Origin: Natrialba magadii ATCC 43099
GTDB taxonomy: Archaea; Halobacteriota; Halobacteria; Halobacteriales; Natrialbaceae
Assembly (NCBI RefSeq): GCF_000025625.1
Contig: NC_013924.1
Location: 124,001 to 188,000, forward strand
Direction: 5' to 3'
DNA length: 64,000 nt
A model generated the notes under the pieces. It was given only the letters and a program-made list of their open reading frames with translations. It was not told the origin of the DNA and did no database searches. Position 1 is the first letter of the stretch; each line of letters opens with the position of its first letter. This document shows, one piece after another, positions 35,077 through 42,661 of the stretch. Position numbers and translations under genes: made by a program.

Positions 35077-36522
35077 TTAGGACTCGAGTGCGGGCACTGC
35101 CAGCGAGATGACGAACGGGTACGACGAGGAGTCGGGGCTACTGTCCGGCGTCTCGAGGTCACCGCCCCACTCAATCGACAGCGCATCTTCAAGCTGGTAG
35201 TGGCCGGACTCGAAGCCCCATTCCTCGTGGATCTCGTAGGTCTCGTGTATCGATTCGCCGGGCTCGAGGGTGGTGGTGATCCCAATGTCGTTAACGCCGA
35301 TCGAGGGGTCGCCGTCGCCTTCGCCGACGTGGACGTGACCATCCTCTTCGTAGGTATCGGTCCAGAGGATCGCCCGGCCATCGTCCGCATCGATGTTGCC
35401 GTCAATCAGTGGGTACGCACTGAGGATGCCGAACGGTTCCGGTGCGCCACTGAACACCAGTATCGGCTCGTCTTCGGCCGTGAGTTCGAGAGTGAACCGC
35501 CGCTCGTCGGGGTCGACATCGGTGATCTGGAGGTCGATCGGTACCACATCGTGGTCGACAGTCTCGAAAGTGGGGTCGTAGACGTCGCCGTCAACCCGGA
35601 CGTAGGCGTCTTCCTCGAGTACTGCGTTGATTCCGTCGGGTCGTTTGTCGGTCCGCAGTGGTCCGTGATCGGCGGCGGCACGGAGTGCGTCGACGACCGG
35701 ATTGGAATAGGACTCGACGTCGGTGACCGGACGACCGTACCGTTGCTCGTCGGTGACCTCCGTCGCCGTAATCGTGTAGGGCGATCCCGGATCCTCGTGG
35801 TCACGTTCGAGTTCGATGTACCCCTCAGGATCTGGACCGTCCACACCGTCACTAGGATACGCGACGTAGTCGTATTCATCGAGGAACTCCTCGAGGTGCT
35901 CGTCCAGTACAGTCGATCGGTAGTCGTAATCGCTTGCACCACCCTCGTTGTCCGAACCGCGAAACGATTCGAGGACGGTGTTGACCGCCGTGACGATTTC
36001 CCGGTTGTCGACGTCGAGTACCCGGATCGTATCATCCATCGCAGAAATCGTTCGGTCGTGATCGACCTCGCTCTCGGGGACATCGTGACCCGAAACGACG
36101 TATTCGGGCATCGTATACGCGATGTCGTAGATCGTCCCGTCGTGGTCGACGTACTGGAGACCAACCAGTTCCTCGAGTAGGGTGTCGTCGGCCTCGTCAG
36201 TCTCGTACTCGCCGTCGTCGATGGCCGTCTCGACAGCCCCAGCTATGGGTGTTTCGAGTTCTGTAGCGGTGGTGATCTGGTTCGGTCCTGCTTCATCGGC
36301 GTGCTGGCTGTTCATCGAGAGGACGTACTCGGGGTACGAGAGTGTCGCATCGAACGTCGATGGGACATCGGCCGGGTCATCGTCGTCGCCGTTGCTGTCG
36401 CCTGGACCATCGTCAGTTTCCGACTCGGAGGGATCATCCTCGGTTACGGGGTCGGAGGACTCAGAGAGACAGCCGGCGACTGCCACGAGACCGGCCGTCG
36501 TGAGGACCGTGCGGCGGTTCAT
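35077..36522 (-). CDS. haloarchaeal lipoprotein of unknown function
   Basis: A 481-residue exported protein. The start MNRRTVLTTAGLVAVAGCLS carries a Tat-like RR motif and a lipobox ending in Cys18, so it should be a Tat-exported lipoprotein. An acidic linker (residues 20-55) is followed by about 420 residues with no motif I recognise. The block TLEPGESIHETYEIHEEWG near the C-terminus looks like an immunoglobulin-like beta sandwich. Gene stands alone, convergent to the broken kinase. Confidence 0.8.
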   Translation of the reverse strand: MNRRTVLTTAGLVAVAGCLSESSDPVTEDDPSESETDDGPGDSNGDDDDPADVPSTFDATLSYPEYVLSMNSQHADEAGPNQITTATELETPIAGAVETAIDDGEYETDEADDTLLEELVGLQYVDHDGTIYDIAYTMPEYVVSGHDVPESEVDHDRTISAMDDTIRVLDVDNREIVTAVNTVLESFRGSDNEGGASDYDYRSTVLDEHLEEFLDEYDYVAYPSDGVDGPDPEGYIELERDHEDPGSPYTITATEVTDEQRYGRPVTDVESYSNPVVDALRAAADHGPLRTDKRPDGINAVLEEDAYVRVDGDVYDPTFETVDHDVVPIDLQITDVDPDERRFTLELTAEDEPILVFSGAPEPFGILSAYPLIDGNIDADDGRAILWTDTYEEDGHVHVGEGDGDPSIGVNDIGITTTLEPGESIHETYEIHEEWGFESGHYQLEDALSIEWGGDLETPDSSPDSSSYPFVISLAVPALES

Positions 36523-36734
36523 GTTTTATCATTTAGACTGGCTCGCAATATGTTTTCTGCCGACAATAGTGGCTGTGCAAATTGAGCGTCGATTTGGTAC
36601 TGACTCGGATAACCGGTGGATTGCTCACTGCCCGACACAGTGGCGTACGGCAGAACTATTTTGTTTATTCAACCTGCCTATGCGCGAATAAAGGTCGGTT
36701 CTTTTACCTATATTCCTGTCTTACAGACTTCAGC

Positions 36735-39683
36735 ATGGATTCGACTGCCGGACAGAACACCGAATTGCAAACGAGAGTCCGGCAACAGGAAGTTGCCGCC
36801 GAAATCGGTCAGCAAGCACTCGAAACCAACAATCTCGACCAGTTATTGCACGAGGCTACGGTTGCTATTGCCGAGACACTTGATAGTGACTACGCCAAGG
36901 TGCTGGAATTGCTCCCTGGTGAGGACGAAATGATCTTACGGCAGGGCGTCGGTTGGCGCGATGGTCTCGTCGGCGACGCGACGGTGCCGGCGGCTGTGGA
37001 CTCGCAAGCGGGCTACACGCTGCTCTCAGAGGAGCCAATCATCGTAGACGACCTTCGAACCGATGAACGGTTTTCCGGGCCTGAGTTGCTTACCAGTCAC
37101 AACGTCGTCAGCGGTATCAGCGTTATCATCGGCTCTGTCGAGGATCCATGGGGTGCCCTCGGTGTACACACGGCTGAGTGCCACGAATTCACTGACCACG
37201 ACGTGAACTTCGTCCAGAGCATCGCTAACGTGCTGGCGGCGGTGATCACGGAAATACATGCGAAGCAACAGCTCCACGAACGGGAGAACGATCTCAAAGA
37301 GACGTTTGACCGCATCACGGACGGTTTCATTGGGGTGGATGCTGACTGGGTCATCACATATACCAACGACCGCGGGAAGGAACTGATTACTCTCGATGAC
37401 GAGGAACTGGTCGGCCGAAACTTCTGGGATGTGTTCGAACCGGCGCTCGGAACGACGTTCGAGAAGCACTACCGCGAGGTTGTCACCACCCAGGAGCCCA
37501 CCATATTTGAGGAGTACTACCCGCCGCTGGATGGCTGGTTCGAGGTCCACGTTTATCCGTCCGCATCGGGTCTATCAATTTACTTCCGCGACATAACTGA
37601 ACGCCGGGAGCACGAACGCGACCGGGCACTGTTTCGCACGTTACTTGATCACTCCAGCGACGCCGTCTTCGTCGAAGATCCTGAGACTGGCGAGATTCTC
37701 GACGTCAACGACACCGCCATCCGACAGCTCGGCTACCCTCGCGAGGAACTACTGGATCTAACGATAGCCGACATCGACACCGAGCTCCCCACGCAGGAGG
37801 ACTACCGGGAATTCGTGATGGATCTCAAAGCCGATGGGCACACTACCTTTAACGGGACGCATCAACGGAAGGACGGCTCTACGTTCCCGGTGGAAGTCAA
37901 CGTCTCGTACATCGAGCTGGATCAGCTAGATCGGGCGTACGTACTCGCGCTCTCGCGCGATATCACCGAACGAACGCAGGCGAAAGAACGCATTCGTGAG
38001 AACGAGGCGGCGCTCGAACGACTCAACGTCACAACCCAGGAACTGATCGAGGCTGATCCCGAGGACATAAAGCGCCGGACCGCCGACATCGCCCAGTCGG
38101 TCCTCAACGTCGAGTACGCCGCGCTTTGGCACTACGACGAGGCGATCGGCGAACTCGACGAATACGCCAGTCAAACGAGCCCCGACATAGACGCTGATGC
38201 AGTTCACCTACCAGACCAGCTTTCCGAGCAGGCCTGGCAGGCATTCATCAGTGATGATGTAGACGTCGGAAACGACGTCAAAAGTAGTGAAAGCGAGGGC
38301 GGAGAGTTCCCACTGCGGAGTCGTGTCTTCGCCCCGTTGGGCAGACATGGCGTTATTTGTGTCGGCTCCACTCGAGTCAACACGTTCGACGATAGGTTAG
38401 TTGATCTCGTAGAGACGGTCGCCACCACAGTCGAGACCGCGTTGGACCGTGCCGCCGGCAAAGCGGAGTTGGAACAGCAGAACGAGGAGTTAGTCCGGCT
38501 TGACCGGCTCAACATACTGATCAGGGAGATTGATCAGGCGCTCGTCCAGGCGGAAACAGTCGAATCCATCGATGAAGCCGTCTGCGACCGCCTGGCCGAA
38601 TCTGGGCTGTTCGAGTTCGCTTGGACCGGCGAGTTCGACGCAGCCGCCGGCACGGTTACCCCTCGGGAGTGGGCGGGGATTGATACGGCATCTCTGGAAC
38701 AGCTCACTACAGGTGAGGAGTCTGCCATTGGTGAGAGCCAGGTCGTCGACGCAGTCCGGTCGGGCGAGGTTCAAGTCGTCGCTGACACCGCAACAGATCC
38801 ACGGGCAACGCCATGGCGAGAAGCCGCGCTTGAATCCGGTGGGCGGTCGTGTTTTTGTATCCCGCTCGTGTACGATGAGTCTATCTACGGTGTCCTGGTT
38901 GTATACGGCAGGACGCCACAGCCCGACGAACGGAACGTGGACGTCCTCTCGGAACTCGGACAGACGATTGCCCACGCGATTCACGCGGTCGAAACCAGAG
39001 TGGCTCAGCGAACCGACAGCGTTGTCGAACTCACGCTTCAAACGACGGCGGAAACGCCACTCGTTCGGCTCGCTCTGGAGGCAGACTGTGTACTCAAGTT
39101 TGAGGGAGTAGTGCCGAGAGCCGACGGGGACGTGACTGTGTTCTTCACTACGAGAGATGTCTCCCCCGACGAGATGATTGATGCCGGCGAGCGATCGCTC
39201 GTCATCAAGAAAGTATCCCATCTAGCGGAACAGAACGGCGGTTTCCTGTTCAAAGCACAGCTGGCTAACTCGACGCTTGCCAGGAGATTCCTCGACCGGG
39301 GCGCGACGATCCGTTCGCTAAACATCGATGCGGGGACGGCTACTGCCGTCGTGGAGTTACCGGAGACAGCTGACGTCCGCGAGTTCGTTGCGGGGCTGAA
39401 GCAAGACGTGCCCGACTGTAATTTGCTCGCTCGCCAGTCTCGAACCAGGTCACCCGATACGGAACAGCGGCTCCAAACCGCATTCGATCAGCGTCTCACC
39501 CCTCGTCAACAAGAGATACTCCAACTGGCCTACCGGAGTGGGTACTTCGAGTCCCCCCGCGTCCAAACGGGGAAGGAACTCTCCGACGCGCTGGACCTCT
39601 CGCAATCGACGTTCAACTATCACCTCAGAGGTGGCGAACGCACACTCCTGGCGATGGTGTTTGATCACGTCCCAGATGCGTAG
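36735..39683 (+). CDS. GAF/PAS multi-sensor regulator with Bat-type HTH output
   Basis: A 982-residue one-component regulator. Order: GAF (about 10-190, ends DHDVNFVQSIANVLAAVI), PAS (about 195-310, DRITDGFIGVDADWVITYTN), PAS (about 315-430, LLDHSSDAVFVEDPETGEIL), GAF (about 440-575), GAF (about 590-750), a bacterioopsin-activator GAF-like region (about 755-890), and the C-terminal HTH_10 (FDQRLTPRQQEILQLAYRSG, then DALDLSQSTFNYHLRGGERT). Start ATG at 36735. Such Bat-like proteins respond to light, oxygen or redox and control carotenoid, opsin or stress genes. Target is unknown. Confidence 0.9.
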   Translation: MDSTAGQNTELQTRVRQQEVAAEIGQQALETNNLDQLLHEATVAIAETLDSDYAKVLELLPGEDEMILRQGVGWRDGLVGDATVPAAVDSQAGYTLLSEEPIIVDDLRTDERFSGPELLTSHNVVSGISVIIGSVEDPWGALGVHTAECHEFTDHDVNFVQSIANVLAAVITEIHAKQQLHERENDLKETFDRITDGFIGVDADWVITYTNDRGKELITLDDEELVGRNFWDVFEPALGTTFEKHYREVVTTQEPTIFEEYYPPLDGWFEVHVYPSASGLSIYFRDITERREHERDRALFRTLLDHSSDAVFVEDPETGEILDVNDTAIRQLGYPREELLDLTIADIDTELPTQEDYREFVMDLKADGHTTFNGTHQRKDGSTFPVEVNVSYIELDQLDRAYVLALSRDITERTQAKERIRENEAALERLNVTTQELIEADPEDIKRRTADIAQSVLNVEYAALWHYDEAIGELDEYASQTSPDIDADAVHLPDQLSEQAWQAFISDDVDVGNDVKSSESEGGEFPLRSRVFAPLGRHGVICVGSTRVNTFDDRLVDLVETVATTVETALDRAAGKAELEQQNEELVRLDRLNILIREIDQALVQAETVESIDEAVCDRLAESGLFEFAWTGEFDAAAGTVTPREWAGIDTASLEQLTTGEESAIGESQVVDAVRSGEVQVVADTATDPRATPWREAALESGGRSCFCIPLVYDESIYGVLVVYGRTPQPDERNVDVLSELGQTIAHAIHAVETRVAQRTDSVVELTLQTTAETPLVRLALEADCVLKFEGVVPRADGDVTVFFTTRDVSPDEMIDAGERSLVIKKVSHLAEQNGGFLFKAQLANSTLARRFLDRGATIRSLNIDAGTATAVVELPETADVREFVAGLKQDVPDCNLLARQSRTRSPDTEQRLQTAFDQRLTPRQQEILQLAYRSGYFESPRVQTGKELSDALDLSQSTFNYHLRGGERTLLAMVFDHVPDA

Positions 39684-39925
39684 TTGGATACCAGTCGCTA
39701 TTCCTCTCACTATTGCGTTCTGTACTCTCTTTCCTAGTTACCTATGTATCGTCGTATATCCTCTTTACCGGCGTTTGAGTAGATGGAGAGCGGTTCTGAG
39801 AGAAAGAGCGTGTGATTGTGATCGATGTGCGTTCGCAATAGTGCGATGTGGTGGTGAGGACGTGCGCAGGGTTCCGAGACTATTCTTTCGTTGCTACCCT
39901 CCCTGATTGAGGGTGTAAGCTTCCC

Positions 39926-40261
39926 ATGATGACCGAAGAAGCGAATTCACCATCGTCGATGGATATCGTGTTGAACGTCTTGGAAAACCGGTATCGTCGC
40001 CGCATGCTTGTGGCGCTGTTGGAGCATAATCCGCAGGATGCCGATAACCCACAGCTCCCAGCAGACAGTGAACTCGCAGCTGAGGACCTGGAAACGCGTC
40101 GAATTCACATGAGGCATTCCCACCTTCCCAAACTGGAAGAGTCAGGATTCATCGAGTGGGACCGGGACACCAATTCAGTACGGAAGGGACCCCATTTCGA
40201 CGAGATCCAACCCCTGCTGGAGGTGCTGCAGAACCACGCCAACAAACTACCCGACGGCTGA
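39926..40261 (+). CDS. winged-helix protein, DUF7344-like
   Basis: A 111-residue protein with the block MDIVLNVLENRYRRRMLVAL, typical of haloarchaeal ArsR-like winged helices, followed by RIHMRHSHLPKLEESGFIEW, the recognition helix and wing entry. No metal-binding cysteines. Two consecutive ATGs at 39926 and 39929 could start it. The 240 bases upstream contain nothing else recognisable. The MITE begins 17 bases after its stop. Confidence 0.78.
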   Translation: MMTEEANSPSSMDIVLNVLENRYRRRMLVALLEHNPQDADNPQLPADSELAAEDLETRRIHMRHSHLPKLEESGFIEWDRDTNSVRKGPHFDEIQPLLEVLQNHANKLPDG

Positions 40262-40344
40262 CTGTGACTGGAGTGGGCTATAGTAGCCACTGCAAGTCAC
40301 TGCACACCTGATCGCCAGATGACTCGGCGATCAGTGTGTAACTA

Positions 40345-41399
40345 TAGTAGACGTTAGAAATAATTGCTCACTTTTGGGACGGTGATCTGATCAATAGCTG
40401 TATCGATCGCTGTTGTAAGCTCGTTGAGTGAGCCAAAGAAACGATTGCTGAGTGCCGCTTGGAGCTGTCTCCAGCACTCTTCGACGGGATTCAGCTCTGG
40501 CGAGTACGCCGGCAATGTCACGAAGGCGAGGTCGTCACGGGCCGCCAGGTCCGTGACGGCCGACGCCCGAAAATACGGCGCTCCATCCAACACAATAATC
40601 AAGTCCTCTTCGAACTCATTACATGATGCAAGAATGAAGTGTTTTGCGTGATCAGCCGTTACATACTCTTCGAATCGAGCGAAAAAGCGATCACCGTCCT
40701 CGGTGATCGCACCTAAGAGACACGTCCAGTCGCGTTGTCCGGACAATTCAACAGACGGTCGCGTGCCGCGAGGAAACCACGCGGCACGCGGCTCAACTTG
40801 GACGGATTTCTTGGTTTGATCGATACAGACTACTGTGGCGTCCATTTCCCGCCGCTTTTTTTGAGTTCTTCGCGGAACGCTTCTTGTTCCTCAGCCTCAG
40901 ATTCGGCGGCTGTACGGCGTGGTTTTTGATAGCTCAATCCCGCTTCTTTGAGCAACCGCCGGCAGCTTGGGATTGAGTACTCGACATCGTAGGTCTCGGC
41001 GAGATGCTGCTGGACAAGCGCCGGCGTCCACGCCGGCGCGTCAAAACCAACTTCTTCAGGAGACCTGTGGACTGTTTCTTCGAACTCTTGTTGCTCTTTT
41101 TCTGAGAGCTTTCGTTTTCTCCCGGATCGATGAGCATCAGAAACGGCTTGCTCAAGCGGTTCGTCCGTATCGAGTCGCATGAGCCAACTGTAGATTGTTC
41201 GTCGACCAGTGTCGTGCCATTCCGCAAGTTCGGTCTGATTCACGCCGTTCTTGTACGCAATCGCCGCTAACAATCGTTGTGTCGGCTTAGCTCCCTCAAC
41301 CCTATCAAGGGCGTCTTGAAGTTCTTCGACGGAGATCTCGTCGAGATGATCCATTAGAAGTAGCAACAATCTATGGGCGGAAAGATCTAACGGTTACTA
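40345..41399 (-). mobile_element. IS630-family insertion sequence (1055 bp)
   Basis: The ends are TAGTAGACGTTAGAAA and, on the other strand, TAGTAACCGTTAGATC. The element is flanked by the dinucleotide TA (40343-40344, 41400-41401), the target duplicated by IS630/Tc1 elements. Length and the two-frame transposase fit the family. It sits inside MITE copy 2. Confidence 0.9.
40354..41369 (-). CDS. IS630 transposase in two overlapping frames
   Basis: The first frame (41369 to 40830, 179 residues) has a helix-turn-helix (NGVNQTELAEWHDTGRRTIY) and ends KSGGKWTPQ. The second frame (40845 to 40354) supplies the DDE core: D in VVCIDQTKKS, D in LIIVLDGAPYF and E in LNPVEECWRQL, with spacing normal for IS630. 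The second frame lies -1 relative to the first. A run of seven A (GAACTC then AAAAAAAGC, near 40852-40865) just before the overlap is a likely slip site, so a fused protein of about 330 residues is probably made by programmed frameshifting. Decay by mutation is the alternative. Confidence 0.85.
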
Positions 41400-41507
41400 T
41401 AGTTGCAGTTGTTACAATACCGCCGGTTGAAATATTGATCCCCAAGAAAGTTGCGTTGCAACCAGAACGGGAACAACGTTATTAGCGTCAGTCAACTGCA
41501 AACAGAT

Positions 41508-42593
41508 ATGAACGGCCGGGAGCCAGAGACGCTCATTTCAGCGGCTGTGAATACACTCCCGATCAACTTTGCAATCCTCGATAACGAGGGGACAATCCTG
41601 TATACAAATCGTGCATGGCAGGAGTTCGGCGAGGCGAATGATATCGACCTTCGGCCAGAAACAGTCGGCACTAATTATCTCAAGATTACCAAACAAGCGG
41701 AGACAGAGAGAGCCCAAGCTGCTGCCGCTGGATTGTCCGAGATTCTAACGGGAGAACGAGAACTCTTCGAGTTCGAATATCCGTGCCACTCTCCCGACGA
41801 ACAACGGTGGTTTCTCATGCGAGCAGCATCGTTCACTGACGGTAACCAGAGATACGTTGCTGTCGCGCATTTCGACATCACCAACCGGTACACGTACCAG
41901 CGGCAGTTAGAAGAGTCCAACGAACGCCTCCAGCAGTTCGCCTACGCTGCCTCCCACGACCTCCAGGAGCCGTTACGGATGGTCACGGGCTACCTCCGAC
42001 TGCTCGAGAATCGGTATAGCGACGACCTCGACGAAGACGCCGAAGAGTTCATCGAGTTCGCAGTTGACGGTGCCGAGCGGATGGAGGCAATGATTGAGGG
42101 GCTCCTGACGTACTCAAGAGTCGAAACACAGGGTGAGTCTTTCGATTCAGTTGATCTCGAGGCAGTACTGAACGATGTCTTGACGGATCTCAGCGTTCGA
42201 ATCGACGAAACCGGTGCTGAAGTCACCGCTGAACTGCTGCCGACTGTTGACGGTGACGCCAGCCAACTCCGCCAACTCTTCCAGAACCTGTTAGAAAACG
42301 CGCTTCAGTACAGCGGCGAGCAGAAGCCCCGAGTGTCAATCTCTGCGATGCGTAACGAAGACGAGTGGGAAATCTCGATCAGTGACGAGGGGATTGGTAT
42401 CGAGCAAGACGATGCAGACCGTGTTTTTGAGGTGTTACAGCGACTCCACAGTCACGAGGAGTACGAAGGATCAGGGATTGGCCTCGCACTTTGTCGACGG
42501 GTTGTCGAACGCCACGGAGGCGAAATTTACGTCGACTCCGAACCCGAAGAGGGAGCGACGTTTTCGTTCACGCTTCCGGCAACCAATACGTGA
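41508..42593 (+). CDS. PAS-domain sensor histidine kinase
   Basis: A 361-residue cytoplasmic kinase. Residues 8-130 form one PAS domain (NFAILDNEGTILYTNRAWQE), HisKA follows with the phospho-acceptor His150 in AASHDLQEPLRM, and HATPase_c has NALQYS, DEGIGI and GSGIGLALCR. Start ATG at 41508; a frame open from 41451 adds 19 residues of poor character. The kinase core is a close paralog of those at 20135-22495 and 33752-34863. No receiver protein is nearby. Confidence 0.9.
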   Translation: MNGREPETLISAAVNTLPINFAILDNEGTILYTNRAWQEFGEANDIDLRPETVGTNYLKITKQAETERAQAAAAGLSEILTGERELFEFEYPCHSPDEQRWFLMRAASFTDGNQRYVAVAHFDITNRYTYQRQLEESNERLQQFAYAASHDLQEPLRMVTGYLRLLENRYSDDLDEDAEEFIEFAVDGAERMEAMIEGLLTYSRVETQGESFDSVDLEAVLNDVLTDLSVRIDETGAEVTAELLPTVDGDASQLRQLFQNLLENALQYSGEQKPRVSISAMRNEDEWEISISDEGIGIEQDDADRVFEVLQRLHSHEEYEGSGIGLALCRRVVERHGGEIYVDSEPEEGATFSFTLPATNT

Positions 42594-42661
42594 TCACCTT
42601 TTTGAGAGATTGCTATCTTTGACCAGCAAGAGACTCTCACGACCGAAGTCGCGGGTGGACG

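Larger units (their letters stand above)
40278..41416. repeat. MITE copy 2, split by an IS630 element
   Basis: The left 67 bases (40278-40344) match copy 1 up to GTGTGTAACTA. The remainder, TAGTTGCAGTTGTTAC, resumes at 41400. Removing the IS and one TA restores the exact order seen in copies 1 and 3. The last bases (ACAATAC) have diverged from CTATAG. Confidence 0.8.

Noticed and set aside
34909-36180. 423-codon plus-strand open frame opposite the lipoprotein gene
   Set aside because: The minus strand encodes a clear Tat-lipoprotein signal and an acidic protein. The plus frame has no motif.
42601-42660. CTCACGACCGAAGTCGCGGG considered as another IS end hairpin
   Set aside because: The stem is imperfect and lacks the flanking motifs found at the other ends.
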